Shown piece by piece: positions 17,801 to 26,265 of a stretch of DNA of 64,000 nt; position 1 is the stretch's first letter; each line of letters starts with the position of its first letter. The notes below the pieces were generated by a model that was not told the origin of the DNA, ran no database searches, and saw only the letters and a program-made list of their open reading frames with translations. Position numbers and translations under genes: made by a program. The stretch is from Pseudomonas graminis. Its GTDB lineage: Bacteria; Pseudomonadota; Gammaproteobacteria; Pseudomonadales; Pseudomonadaceae. Location of the stretch: NCBI RefSeq assembly GCF_900111735.1, contig NZ_FOHW01000009.1:1-64000 (forward strand), read 5' to 3'.

Positions 17801-18274
17801 TCCATGCCGGACATGGACGGTTGGGCGACCAGTCGCATGATCCGCCGCAATGCGCTGTCCCTGGCGCCGATCATCGTGCTGTCGGCCAACGCCAATGCCT
17901 TCGCCGATGACAAGGAACGCAGCCTGCAAGTGTGCAATGACTACCTGGCCAAACCCCTGCATTTGCCGCAACTGCTGGACCGGATTCAGCACCATCTGCA
18001 ACTGACCTGGCAGCGGCGTTTGCGCAGTGCCCCGGTGCTGGTGCAAACGCCGGTAGTGTTGCCGTCGCGGGAGGATCTGGAAGAGCTGTATGAACTGTCC
18101 GGCCTGGGCTATATCCGTGGCATTCAACAAAAACTCGACGCCATCGAGCGCGAGAGTACGCACAGCGCCGGTTTTGTCAGCGGCCTGCGAACCCTGGCGT
18201 CAGGTTTTCGCCTGGATGAACTCAGTCTTCAATTGAAGGAGGCCCTAAATGGACGCCATGACCCAAGCCGCTGA
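14837..18274 (+). CDS. NCS1-transporter / hybrid sensor histidine kinase fusion
   Basis: The protein has 1145 residues from a GTG start preceded by AAGGAAGG. Residues ~1-490 are a complete-looking NCS1 (purine-cytosine permease/hydantoin transporter family) domain with about twelve membrane segments. Residues ~516-555 form a Cys-rich cluster (CGVC, CPAYGSPICSLCC, CGDQC) that may bind a metal. Two more membrane helices follow (~583-660), then a coiled linker. The HisKA domain has its phosphorylated His near 702 (GLSHELRTPLN), followed by a HATPase domain with N, G1 and G2 boxes (DTGIGIAP, GVGLGLTI). A receiver domain has Asp near 987 (LILMDLSMP). The gene is divergent from the urea/amide operon and overlaps a response-regulator gene by 26 bp. 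It probably senses an amide, ureide or nucleobase-like compound through the transporter part, as CbrA does with its SLC5 domain. Confidence 0.88.
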   Translation: MANSLSLIRNYSVRPSGSQRIIKVRRDYNRLVADETMEDYALRFTPKSFRKWSEFRIANTAVGAVSFLALEAIGGALVMSYGFTNTLWAIIAMTGVIFLTGLPISYYAARYGVDMDLLTRGAGFGYIGSTITSLIYASFTFLFFALEAAIMALALQLYTHIPLALAYVICSIIVIPLVAYGITLISRLQMWSQPLWLTLLIVPYVFVIWKNPDALSDLTSFAGREGEGGTFNLLLFGAAFSVALSLVTQIGEQVDYLRFLPEKTRRNRKRWWAALLMAGPGWVIPGGLKIMAGAFLAFLALQHQVPIERAAEPTQMYLVAFNYVFASPEWALAAMVLFVIISQIKINMTNAYAGSLAWSNFFARVTHSHPGRVVWLVFNVAIALILMELGVFDAIEEVLGLYANVAIAWIGALVADLVINKPLGLSPKHIEFKRAHLYDINPVGVGAMFIASLLSMCAHFGALGEVARAAPPLISLTTALIASPLIAWLTKGRYYIARESDPGLLFPLGRQTSLRCGVCSNRFETPDMAWCPAYGSPICSLCCSLDARCGDQCKTRSRLSMQFEDLIGRLLPRLPRQYLHTRLAQYLGLLTVLVLTLTGALTMIYSQVSHGLIDQSPQVHHTLMLAFLKAFLTFCVFAGVLAWWVVLTRESRRVALEESERQTALLMQEIEAHHKTDQALQEAKEASEAANAAKSRYVTGLSHELRTPLNSILGFTQILQRDVATPSKHLDSLATIMRSSSHLLSLIDGLLDVAKIEAGKLRLEPTEILFQEFLDDLEKMFASTAREKGLHFRLELIGRMPEVVRGDEKRVRQILINLLGNAINFTDSGEVCLRVSYRRETATFDIIDTGIGIAPEQIERIFQPFERGGLVRQDNGVGLGLTITRMLTALMGGALSVSSQPEEGTRFQVRLFLSEVRVPKAIIDVNHDVIGYDGQRRLILVVDDHIEHRKVISGMLLPLGFDVAQAANGQEAVRQVSLLHPDLILMDLSMPDMDGWATSRMIRRNALSLAPIIVLSANANAFADDKERSLQVCNDYLAKPLHLPQLLDRIQHHLQLTWQRRLRSAPVLVQTPVVLPSREDLEELYELSGLGYIRGIQQKLDAIERESTHSAGFVSGLRTLASGFRLDELSLQLKEALNGRHDPSR

Positions 18275-18920
18275 AAAAGGCGTCATCCTGATCGTCGATG
18301 ACGTACCCGATAACCTGGCGCTGCTGTCCGATGCGCTGGACGAGGCGGGGTACATGGTGCTGGTGGCGCTGGACGGGCACAGCGCGTTGACCCGCATCCA
18401 GCGGCGGCGTCCGGACCTGATTCTGCTGGACGCGATGATGCCCGGCCTGAACGGCTTCGACACCTGCCGCCAGATCAAGGCGCAACCGGACACCGCCAAC
18501 ATCCCCGTGCTGTTCATGACCGCGCTGACCGACAGCGAGCACGTGGTGCAGGGTTTCGAGGCCGGCGCTATCGACTACGTCACCAAGCCGATCGAGTGCG
18601 CCGAAGTGCTCGCCCGGGTCGCTTCGCATTTGCGCACCGCGCGCATCCTGCAAACCGCCCGCACGGCGTCGCAGCCGGTGACGTTCGAAGACAAATCCGC
18701 CTACGGCAAACTGTCCCGCCGCTTCCAGCTCACCGACCGGGAAATCGACGTGTTGCGCTGGGTGTCCTGCGGCAAAACCAACAAAGACATCGCCGACATC
18801 CTGCAACTGAGCCCGCGCACGGTGAACAAACACCTGGAACACATCTACATCAAACTCGGCGTAGAAACCCGCACCGCCGCCACCTCCGTGGCCATGGCGG
18901 CGATGACCGATCGGGTGTGA
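18249..18920 (+). CDS. Response regulator, REC + LuxR-type HTH
   Basis: The protein has 223 residues. GAAGGAGG lies just before the ATG and inside the end of the kinase gene, so the pair is translationally coupled. The receiver domain has acidic residues DD at 17-18, phospho-acceptor Asp61 (LILLDAMMP) and Lys in VTKPIE. The C-terminal HTH (about 160-220) has the LuxR/NarL pattern ELTDREIDVLRWVSCGKTNKDIADIL.. in parts. It is the probable output of the transporter-kinase and the likely activator of urtABCDE-fmdAB. Confidence 0.9.
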   Translation: MDAMTQAAEKGVILIVDDVPDNLALLSDALDEAGYMVLVALDGHSALTRIQRRRPDLILLDAMMPGLNGFDTCRQIKAQPDTANIPVLFMTALTDSEHVVQGFEAGAIDYVTKPIECAEVLARVASHLRTARILQTARTASQPVTFEDKSAYGKLSRRFQLTDREIDVLRWVSCGKTNKDIADILQLSPRTVNKHLEHIYIKLGVETRTAATSVAMAAMTDRV

Positions 18921-19227
18921 TCCCGGTACCAAGCGGCTCGGCCCATAGTGGGACCGGCTTCAGCCGGGAAGGGGCCAGGCTGCACACCCTCAATCTTTGG
19001 ATCCAGCCACCCCGTAAATGCCCCGCATTTGGATAGAAGATCAACCGCTTACCCCCTCAAATAAACACGCCCAATCTTCATTGATGACCGGCCCTAAATT
19101 CCCCGCCTTTGCAGCCGAAACAGGTTCAGGCCGTGCCTTCTCTTTCCTGCAGTCCCCGTGCAAAGCGCAGCGCACCTATCGGCATCGCACTCTCGTCGCT
19201 GTCATCTCTGGTTATGGACACACGCAT
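18921..19227. other. Intergenic region with one REP element
   Basis: About 307 bases separate the response regulator from the chemoreceptor. A REP palindrome (CCGGCTTCAGCCGG) lies at 18948-18971, in the same context (ACACCCTCAATC) as the array units at 21.4-22.4 kb. The remainder should hold the chemoreceptor promoter; I see no convincing gene. Confidence 0.6.
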
Positions 19228-21120
19228 ATGATCAAACGTCTGGGTTTCAGCAGAAAGATCCTGCTGGCCGCTGCACTGATAGTGGTAGTTGCTTTCTCGT
19301 GTTTCATTCTGGTGAACGACTATCGCCAACGTGAAACCCTGAAGAGCCGCGTCACCTCCGAACTCCAACAGTTGGGCAGTTTGACCACGCAAAACATTCA
19401 AACCTGGCTCGACAGCCGCACGCAGTTGCTCAACTCGATGGCTCAGCAGATCGCGGTTGACGGTCCGGCGGTGAGCAGCCTGCAGCGGGTGATCGGTCTG
19501 CCGGTGTACCCGGACAATTTCCAGCTGAGTTATTTCGGCAGCAAGGACGGCGTGATGTTCTCCGTGCCGACGGGCAATCGCCCGGCCGACTACGACCCCC
19601 GTGCCCGTGGCTGGTACAAGGCGGCCGACGCGGCGCAGGGCATCATCGTGACCGAGCCGTACATCGCCGCGTCGTCGGGCAAGCTGGTGGTGACACTGGC
19701 GACACCGGTGCGCCAGCAGGGGCAGATGATTGGCGTCGCGGGCGCAGACATTTCCCTGGACGCCATCAGCAAGACCATCAACTCGCTGAACTTCGGCGGC
19801 CACGGTTATGCGTACATCGTCAGCGCCGACGGCAAGATTCTGATCCACCCCGACAGCAAGCTGATCCTCAAGAACGTCAGCGAGGCCTACCCGAACGGCG
19901 CGCCGAGCATTGCGCCGGGTGTGACGGAAATCGAGTCCGGCGGCAAGGGGCAGATCATCTCGTTCACCAAGGTGGAAGGCCTGTCATCGGCGAACTGGTA
20001 CGTGGCGCTGGTCCTCGACCGCGACGCGGCCTATTCGATGCTCAGCGAATTCCGCTCTTCGGCGATTCTCGCCATGGTCATTGCTGTGGCGATCATCATG
20101 CTGCTGCTGGGCTTGCTTATCCGCGTGCTGATGCAACCGCTCCACCAGATGGGCCGGGCGATGCAGGACATGGCCGATGGGGAAGGCGACCTCACCAAGC
20201 GTCTGGTGATTGTGTCCCAGGATGAATTTGGCGCGTTGGCGCAGTCGTTCAACCGTTTCGTCGAGCGTATTCACAGCTCGATCCGTGAAGTGGCGTCGAC
20301 CGCCGGGCAACTGGGTGAGGTCGCGGCCCGCGTGGTCGGTGCCTCGAACTCGTCGATGGGCAATTCCGATCAGCAGACCAGCCGTACCAGCAGCGTGGCC
20401 GCAGCGATCAACCAGCTCGGTGCCGCCGCCCAGGAAATCGCTCAGAACGCTGCGCTGGCGTCTCAGCACTCCAGCGAGGCCACGCAACTGGCCAGCGAAG
20501 GTCAGGGCGTTGTCAGCCAGACCATCAAGGCGATGAATCAGCTGTCCGAGAAGATCAGCGAGTCGTGCGCCAACATCGAGACCCTGAACAACAAGACCGC
20601 GAACATCGGTCAGATTCTGGAAGTGATCACCGGCATCTCTCAGCAGACCAACTTGCTGGCGCTCAACGCCGCTATCGAAGCCGCGCGGGCAGGGGAAGCG
20701 GGCCGTGGTTTTGCGGTGGTGGCGGACGAGGTGAGGAACCTGGCCCACCGCACCCAGGATTCGGCGCAGCAGGTGCAGGGCATGATCGAGGAGTTGCAGG
20801 TTGGCGCGCGCGATGCGGTGATCAACATGACCGAGAGCCAGCGCCAGAGCGAGAACAGCGTGACCATCGCCAATCAGGCCGGTGAACGCCTGAACAGTGT
20901 GACCCGCCGGATCAGTGAGATCGACGGGATGAACCAGTCGGTGGCGACGGCGACCGAGGAGCAGACGGCGGTGGTGGAGTCGATCAATGTCGATATTACG
21001 GAGATCAACACGCTGAATCAGGAGGGGGTCGATAACCTTAAGTCGACGCTTGATGCTTGTGCGCATCTGGAACATCAGACGGCGCGGCTGCAGCATTTGG
21101 TTGGGACCTTCAGGATCTAG
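19228..21120 (+). CDS. Methyl-accepting chemotaxis protein, PctA-like amino-acid dCACHE receptor
   Basis: The protein has 630 residues from the ATG at 19228; its N-terminus ([17 protein letters not shown]) matches the PctA/B/C family. The first membrane helix is ~11-29, the periplasmic dCACHE domain ~35-275, the second helix ~281-301, followed by HAMP and the signalling domain with its tip near 464-491 ([19 protein letters not shown]). The amino-acid-binding residues reported for PctA (Y, R, W, Y, D) are all present with the same spacing: Tyr122, Arg127, Trp129, Tyr130, Asp174. It probably mediates taxis to amino acids. It is monocistronic; a dispersed repeat begins right after the stop. Confidence 0.88.
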   Translation: MIKRLGFSRKILLAAALIVVVAFSCFILVNDYRQRETLKSRVTSELQQLGSLTTQNIQTWLDSRTQLLNSMAQQIAVDGPAVSSLQRVIGLPVYPDNFQLSYFGSKDGVMFSVPTGNRPADYDPRARGWYKAADAAQGIIVTEPYIAASSGKLVVTLATPVRQQGQMIGVAGADISLDAISKTINSLNFGGHGYAYIVSADGKILIHPDSKLILKNVSEAYPNGAPSIAPGVTEIESGGKGQIISFTKVEGLSSANWYVALVLDRDAAYSMLSEFRSSAILAMVIAVAIIMLLLGLLIRVLMQPLHQMGRAMQDMADGEGDLTKRLVIVSQDEFGALAQSFNRFVERIHSSIREVASTAGQLGEVAARVVGASNSSMGNSDQQTSRTSSVAAAINQLGAAAQEIAQNAALASQHSSEATQLASEGQGVVSQTIKAMNQLSEKISESCANIETLNNKTANIGQILEVITGISQQTNLLALNAAIEAARAGEAGRGFAVVADEVRNLAHRTQDSAQQVQGMIEELQVGARDAVINMTESQRQSENSVTIANQAGERLNSVTRRISEIDGMNQSVATATEEQTAVVESINVDITEINTLNQEGVDNLKSTLDACAHLEHQTARLQHLVGTFRI

Positions 21121-21415
21121 ATCAAGGGCGTCTGCCTGGAGGCAGACTGTTTCGCCTTCGGCGACTTACTTTTGAAAAGCACCAAAAGTAAGCAAAAGTG
21201 CCTGCTCCTGGTTGGGCCCCTCGTTCCTCGGGGTCCCTTCACTCCGGTCCCGCTCCGTGGGCCCGCGCCGAACGGACATCCATGTCCTGACGGCGCTCTC
21301 GCCGCATCCCTGCGGCTCGGCCCACTCCGCAAGACCTGCGTTCAGCCTGCACCCAAGTCGCGATTGGCGGTGACTGAGCCTTTTGTGTACGAAGATCAAA
21401 AGCAGATCAAAGCAC
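21121..21415 (+). repeat. Dispersed multi-hairpin intergenic element, copy A
   Basis: This ~295-bp non-coding element recurs in inverted orientation at 35821-36130. It contains successive hairpins: GTCTGCC/GGCAGAC (21130-21147), CTTACTTTTG/CAAAAGTAAG with loop AAAAGCAC (21165-21192), a stem around 21229-21252, GGACAT/ATGTCC, and GCCGCA/TGCGGC. Stem sequences of the second and third hairpins differ between the two copies by paired changes, while loops are kept. Open frames inside it are not believable genes. Confidence 0.75.
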
Positions 21416-21420
21416 GCGTA

Positions 21421-22369
21421 GTGGGACCGGCTTCAGCCGGGAAGAGGTTAGTCTGCACACCCTCAATCCCGCAGCGCGCCATCCGACGTCTTCCCGGCTA
21501 AAGCCAGTCCTACGGTCGACATGCATTTCCATAGTGGGACCGGCTTCAGCCGGGAAGAGGCCAGTCTGCACACCCTCAATCCCGCAGCGCGCCATCCGAC
21601 GTCTTCCCGGCTAAAGCCCTTCCTACGGTCGAAATGCATTTCCCATAGTGGGACCGGCTTCAGCCGGGAAGAGGCCAGTCTGCACACCCTCAATCCCGCA
21701 GCGCGCCATCCGACGTCTTCACGGCTAAAGCCAGTCCTACGGTCGACATGCATTTCCATAGTGGGACCGGCTTCAGCCGGGAAGAGGCCAGTTTGCACAC
21801 CCTGGATCTTGCGGCGTGACCCCCGACGTCTTCCCGGCTAAAGCCAGTCCTACGGTCGAAATGCATTTCAACAGTGGGACCGGCTTCAGCCGGGAAGAGG
21901 CCAGCCTGCACATTCTCAATTCTGCAGCGCGCCATCCGACGCCTTCCAGGCTAAAACCAGTCCTACGGTCGACATGCATTTCCATAGTGGGACCGGCTTC
22001 AGCCGGGAAGAGGCCAGCCTGCACACCCTCAATCCCGCAGCGCGCCATCCGACGTCTTCCCGGCTAAAGCCCTTCCTACGGTCGAAATGCATTTCCCATA
22101 GTGGGACCGGCTTCAGCCGGGAGGGGGCCAGTCTGCACACCCTGGATCTTGAGGCGTGACAGCCGACGTCTTCCCGGCTAAAGCCGGTCCCACTAAGTGC
22201 ATCGCGTTCCGCCAGCCCCATCGTGCAATGTTCCGGCGGATGTCATTTCCATTGAATGTACGCGCTGCTTTTAGTGGGACTGGCTTCAGCCGGGAAGAGG
22301 CCAGGGTGAACACCCTCAATTCAACGGCGTGACATCCGACGCTTTCCCGGCTTAAGCCGGTCCCACTAG
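21421..22369. repeat. BIME array: eight REP-pair units, 113-bp period
   Basis: Units begin at 21421, 21534, 21648, 21761, 21874, 21987, 22101 and 22274. Each has a REP (GTGGGACCGGCTTCAGCCGG) followed about 70 bases later by an inverted partner (CTTCCCGGCTAAAGCC). The first seven units are spaced 113-114 bases and share the internal text TGCACACCCT and the spacer GGTCGACATGCATTTC. The eighth is displaced to 173 bases and more diverged. Point differences alternate between units, which suggests amplification of a two-unit block. The array fills the gap between the chemoreceptor and the phosphonate operon. Confidence 0.9.
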
Positions 22370-22376
22370 CGGCATC

Positions 22377-22693
22377 GCATTCTGCCAACGGACCAACGGC
22401 ACGAATTATTTGTTTCCGCCCCGTCCATCACTCCGCCATTCCGCCTTCAACATCCGCGCAACTTGTCTAGCCCGCACAGCGGCTAGATCGCCCTTGGGCG
22501 CCAACCTGTCCAGAAATCCCCCGAAAAGTCCCGTAGCAAACCGTCTCTGAAGTGCAACCCCACAGTCATCGTCGATTCATGGAACTGCCACAGGCTGCCC
22601 CTAATGTCACTCGCACCGAACGCGGCCATGGACGGTCGTGCGGCTGATCATTCACCCCGGCAGGACGCTGGAATCACAAGACCAGAGAAGCCT
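22377..22693 (+). promoter_or_regulatory. Leader/promoter region of the phn operon with candidate Pho box
   Basis: No gene is seen here. At 22563-22591 three 7-mers, CAGTCAT, GATTCAT and CTGCCAC, are spaced by exactly 11 bases, like the CTGTCAT repeats of a Pho box. A TAATGT at 22602-22607 could be the -10 element. Farther upstream, CTAGCC-N8-GGCTAG forms a small palindrome near 22478. Control by PhoB under phosphate starvation is expected for C-P lyase operons; the match here is only moderate. Confidence 0.4.
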
Positions 22694-23527
22694 ATGACCG
22701 CAGCCATCCACGTCGACCGCCTGAACAAGACATTCGCCCGAAAGACCGCGTTGGTTGACCTTGCATTGTCTATACAACACGGGGAGATGGTCGCGCTGAT
22801 CGGCGCTTCCGGTTCCGGTAAATCCACGCTGTTGCGTCACTTGGCCGGTCTGGCCTGCTGCGATCGCAGCAACGGCGGCAGCGTCCAGGTGCTGGGTCGC
22901 GAAGTCCAGGCCTCGGGCAGGCTCAACGGCAAGGTGCGCCGTCTGCGTGCCGACATCGGCTACATCTTTCAGCAATTCAACCTCGTCAATCGCCTCAGCG
23001 TGCTGGACAACGTCCTGCTCGGCTGCCTCGGTCGCATGCCGCGCTGGCGTGGCAGCCTGGGGCTGTTCAACGCCGAGGAGAAAGCCCGCGCCATGGCCAA
23101 CCTTGATCGCGTTGGCCTTGCCGACCTGGCGCCGCAGCGGGCCTCAACCCTGTCCGGTGGCCAGCAGCAGCGGGTGGCCATCGCCCGCGCGCTGACCCAG
23201 CAGGCCGAAGTCATTCTCGCCGATGAACCCATTGCCTCCCTCGACCCCGAGTCAGCGCGCAAGGTCATGGAAATCCTCGCCGACATCAATCGCCGGGACG
23301 GCAAGACCGTCGTCGTCACTCTGCATCAGGTGGATTACGCCGTGCGCTATTGCCCGCGTGCCGTGGCACTCAAGGGCGGGCGTATTCATTTCGACGGCAA
23401 CGGCACCGAGCTCAACAGCCAGTTCCTCAACGACCTGTACGGCGCCGACGCCGACACCAGCCTGATGTTCGACGGCAGCGCGCGGGACACCCAGCGAACG
23501 CCCCAACTGCTGATGGTCCGCGCCTGA
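22694..23527 (+). CDS. phnC: Phosphonate ABC transporter ATP-binding protein
   Basis: The protein has 277 residues from the ATG at 22694; an upstream in-frame ATG at 22604 is less likely. Walker A is GASGSGKST, the signature LSGGQQQRV and Walker [17 protein letters not shown]. The inserted segment [20 protein letters not shown] is typical of PhnC. It is the first gene of a thirteen-gene operon and energises phosphonate import with PhnD and PhnE. Confidence 0.93.
   Translation: MTAAIHVDRLNKTFARKTALVDLALSIQHGEMVALIGASGSGKSTLLRHLAGLACCDRSNGGSVQVLGREVQASGRLNGKVRRLRADIGYIFQQFNLVNRLSVLDNVLLGCLGRMPRWRGSLGLFNAEEKARAMANLDRVGLADLAPQRASTLSGGQQQRVAIARALTQQAEVILADEPIASLDPESARKVMEILADINRRDGKTVVVTLHQVDYAVRYCPRAVALKGGRIHFDGNGTELNSQFLNDLYGADADTSLMFDGSARDTQRTPQLLMVRA
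22766..22777. promoter_or_regulatory. Candidate PhnF operator inside phnC
   Basis: TTGTCTATACAA contains GTCTATAC, a match to the GTnTAnAC consensus of HutC/GntR-family operators, and nearly repeats the perfect palindrome at 25523. It lies 72 bases inside phnC. Confidence 0.4.
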
Positions 23528-23593
23528 CCCGGTGACGGCACCGGTAACAGACAACACCCAACCCCACACCAAAACCAGCTCCGGGAGTTCCCC

Positions 23594-24598
23594 ATGTTGA
23601 ACCGTATCGGGCGCGTCTTCGCGTCTGCCGCTGTCGTCGCCGGTTGCCTGATGGGCACTGCGCAGGCCGACGACAACGTCATCAACTTCGGCATCATGTC
23701 CACCGAGTCGTCGCAGAACCTGAAGAGCGTCTGGCAGCCGTTCATCGACGACATGTCGAAAAAGACCGGGCTGAAAGTCAACGCCACCTTCGCCTCCGAC
23801 TACGCCGGCCTGATCCAGGGCATGCGCTTTAACAAGGTCGATGTGGCCTGGCTGGGCAACAAGGCGGCCATGGAAGCGGTGGACCGTTCCGGCGGTGAAA
23901 TCTTCGCCCAGACCGCCGCCGCCAACGGTGCGCCCGGCTACTGGAGCGTGATCATTGCGCGCAAGGACAGCCCGATCAATTCGGTCGAGGACATGCTCAA
24001 GCACGCCAAGGAACTGACCTTCGGCAACGGTGACCCGAACTCCACCTCGGGCTATCTGGTGCCGGGCTACTACGTGTTCGCGCAGAACCACGTCGACGCC
24101 GCCACCGCCTTCAAGCGCACGCTGAACTCCAGTCATGAAGTCAACGCCCTCAGCGTGGCCAAAGGGCAACTGGACGTCGCCACCTTCAACACCGAAAGCT
24201 GGGACCGCCTGGAAGTCACCCAGCCGGACAAGGCCGCGCTGCTCAAGGTGATCTGGAAGTCGCCGCTGATCCCGGCCGACCCGATGGTCTGGCGCAAGGG
24301 CCTGTCCGACGCAGACAAAAACAAGATCCGCGACTTCTTCGCCAACTACGGCGACACCGACGAAGAAAAGGCCGTGCTGAAGAACATGCAAATGGGCAAG
24401 TTCCTCAAATCCTCGGACGACCAGTTGCTGACCATCCGCCAGCTCGAGCTGTTCAAGCAGAAGACTGAAACCACGGCCAGCACCACCCTCAGCGCCGACG
24501 AAAAAGCCACCCGTCTGAAAGACATCGACGCGGGTTTGGCGAAGCTGCAGGACCGCATTTCCGAGCTGGAAAAACAAGGCACCGCCAAGGCGGGTTGA
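23594..24598 (+). CDS. phnD: Phosphonate ABC transporter, periplasmic binding protein
   Basis: The protein has 334 residues with a Sec signal peptide cleaved after about residue 25 (GTAQA). The mature N-terminus INFGIMSTESSQNLKSVWQPF matches PhnD, as do the Tyr/Ser-rich ligand loops (YWSVIIARKDS and NSTSGYLVPGYYVF). It binds alkylphosphonates in the periplasm for delivery to PhnE. Confidence 0.93.
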   Translation: MLNRIGRVFASAAVVAGCLMGTAQADDNVINFGIMSTESSQNLKSVWQPFIDDMSKKTGLKVNATFASDYAGLIQGMRFNKVDVAWLGNKAAMEAVDRSGGEIFAQTAAANGAPGYWSVIIARKDSPINSVEDMLKHAKELTFGNGDPNSTSGYLVPGYYVFAQNHVDAATAFKRTLNSSHEVNALSVAKGQLDVATFNTESWDRLEVTQPDKAALLKVIWKSPLIPADPMVWRKGLSDADKNKIRDFFANYGDTDEEKAVLKNMQMGKFLKSSDDQLLTIRQLELFKQKTETTASTTLSADEKATRLKDIDAGLAKLQDRISELEKQGTAKAG

Positions 24599-24688
24599 TG
24601 CACGGGGCGCGCCTGCCTGTATGGCTTAAACCCGTGCAGGCACGGCGCGCCAGTCATGACGCTTCACCCGTTCGCAACCGGACTTTTT

Positions 24689-25477
24689 ATGACAACTCAT
24701 GCTGCTTACATCGAAGCCGCCGGCAAGCGCAGCTGGCCGCAATACCTGGGCTGGGGCCTGTTCCTGGCGATGATGGCCTGGGCCTGGCACGGCGCGGAAA
24801 TGAACCCGCTGGCGCTGTACCGCGACTCCGGCAACATGGCGACCTTCGCCGCCGACTTCTTCCCGCCCGACTTTCACGAATGGCGCGCCTACCTCAAGGA
24901 AATGATTGTCACGGTGCAGATCGCCCTCTGGGGCACGCTGCTGGCGATCGTCTGCTCGGTGCCCCTGGGCATTCTCTGCGCCGACAACATCACGCCGTGG
25001 TGGATACACCAGCCGTTGCGTCGGGTCATGGATGCCTTCCGCTCGATCAACGAAATGGTCTTCGCCATGCTCTTCGTGGTGGCTGTCGGCCTGGGCCCGT
25101 TTGCCGGTGTCCTGGCGTTGTGGATCAGCACCACCGGCGTGCTCGCCAAGCTGTTCGCCGAAGCCGTTGAGGCGATCGATCCCGGCCCGGTCGAGGGCGT
25201 GCGTGCCACCGGCGCCAGTGCCTTGCAGGAAGTGATCTTCGGGGTCATCCCCCAAGTCATGCCGCTGTGGATTTCCTACGCGCTGTACCGCTTCGAATCC
25301 AACGTGCGCTCGGCGACGGTGGTGGGGATGGTCGGTGCCGGCGGGATCGGCGTGATCCTGTGGGAAAACATCCGCGCCTTCCAGTTCACCCAGACCTGCT
25401 CGGTGCTGCTGGTGATCATCGTGGTGGTGAGCGTTATCGACATTTTCTCCCAGCGCCTGCGCAAGCAGTTCATCTAA
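24689..25477 (+). CDS. phnE: Phosphonate ABC transporter permease
   Basis: The protein has 262 residues from the ATG at 24689. About six membrane segments are visible, with the conserved coupling loop [24 protein letters not shown] and [19 protein letters not shown] near the C-terminus. It forms the homodimeric channel for the PhnCDE importer. Confidence 0.92.
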   Translation: MTTHAAYIEAAGKRSWPQYLGWGLFLAMMAWAWHGAEMNPLALYRDSGNMATFAADFFPPDFHEWRAYLKEMIVTVQIALWGTLLAIVCSVPLGILCADNITPWWIHQPLRRVMDAFRSINEMVFAMLFVVAVGLGPFAGVLALWISTTGVLAKLFAEAVEAIDPGPVEGVRATGASALQEVIFGVIPQVMPLWISYALYRFESNVRSATVVGMVGAGGIGVILWENIRAFQFTQTCSVLLVIIVVVSVIDIFSQRLRKQFI

Positions 25478-25495
25478 CGACCACGACAGGAGAGG

Positions 25496-26251
25496 GTGCG
25501 AACCCTTTTTTTAGCCATGCAGTTGTCTAGACAAACCGAACCGCTTCATCGCGAGCCCATGCATCGCGAGCCTATGTACCGCGAACTCGCGCAGACCCTG
25601 CGCAGTGAACTCGACCGCTACACCGCCGGCGAATACCTGCCTGCCGAAGTCCAACTGGCGGCGCGCTTCGAGGTCAACCGGCACACCGTGCGCCGGGCCA
25701 TCGACGAACTGGTGCGCGAAGGCAGCCTGCTGCGCCGCCAGGGCAAAGGTACCCAGGTGCTGGGGCGTCCGCTGGTATATCCGGTTGCCGCCGACAGTGC
25801 CTACAGCGAATCCCTCGCGGCGCTGGGCCATGGCGTCGAAGCGGTGCTGCTGCAACGCCGGCACTGCACGGCGACGGTGGAAGAGGCCGGGCATCTGGGG
25901 CTCGAACCCCACGCGCCGCTGATCGAACTGCAAACCCTGCGCCGCCTCGACGGCCAGCCGGTGTGCCTGATTCGCCACCGTTACTGCGCCACCCGCGCTT
26001 CGTTGATCGCCGACTACGTCAGCGGCTCGGTGCGCCAGTTCCTCACCGAACGGCAGTTGCCGTTGAGCCGGACCTTCAGCCTGATCGGCGCGCGCCTGCC
26101 CAGTCGCGAAGAGGCCGCAGTGCTGCTGATGCCGCGCCACTTGCCGGCGCTGACAGTGCTGACCCTTTCCCACGATGCGCACGGAAACCCGGTGGAGATT
26201 GCCCATTCCACCAGCCGCTCCGACCGCTTCCAGTATCAGATCGTCACCTGA
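25496..26251 (+). CDS. phnF: Phosphonate operon regulator, GntR/HutC family
   Basis: The protein has 251 residues from a GTG at 25496 that has AGGAG close upstream; an ATG at 25517 gives 244 residues with no nearby ribosome site, and ATGs at 25559 and 25574 would remove a small HREPM repeat. The N-terminal winged helix is seen as YLPAEVQLAARFEVNRHTVR. The C-terminal half, about 90-245, is the UbiC/UTRA effector domain. It sits between phnE and phnG as in E. coli and is probably a repressor of the operon. Confidence 0.88.
   Translation: MRTLFLAMQLSRQTEPLHREPMHREPMYRELAQTLRSELDRYTAGEYLPAEVQLAARFEVNRHTVRRAIDELVREGSLLRRQGKGTQVLGRPLVYPVAADSAYSESLAALGHGVEAVLLQRRHCTATVEEAGHLGLEPHAPLIELQTLRRLDGQPVCLIRHRYCATRASLIADYVSGSVRQFLTERQLPLSRTFSLIGARLPSREEAAVLLMPRHLPALTVLTLSHDAHGNPVEIAHSTSRSDRFQYQIVT
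25523..25534. promoter_or_regulatory. Candidate PhnF operator at the start of phnF
   Basis: TTGTCTAGACAA is a perfect 12-bp palindrome whose core GTCTAGAC fits GTnTAnAC, the consensus of HutC-type GntR regulators. It overlaps the 5' end of phnF, suggesting autoregulation or control of the downstream phnG-P segment. Confidence 0.45.
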
Positions 26252-26265
26252 CGGAGATGCCCTCG

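Noticed and set aside
21166..21399. Short frame of about 77 codons within the dispersed element
   Set aside because: Copy B does not preserve this frame, while hairpin pairing is preserved; the element is better read as non-coding.
21421..22369. Possible CRISPR-like array
   Set aside because: The period is regular, but the repeated unit contains inverted REP palindromes and nearly identical, not unique, spacers; no cas genes nearby.
21407..22388. Overlapping short frames with repeated peptides such as LFPAEAGPT
   Set aside because: They are translations of the BIME repeats on both strands, with no ribosome sites.
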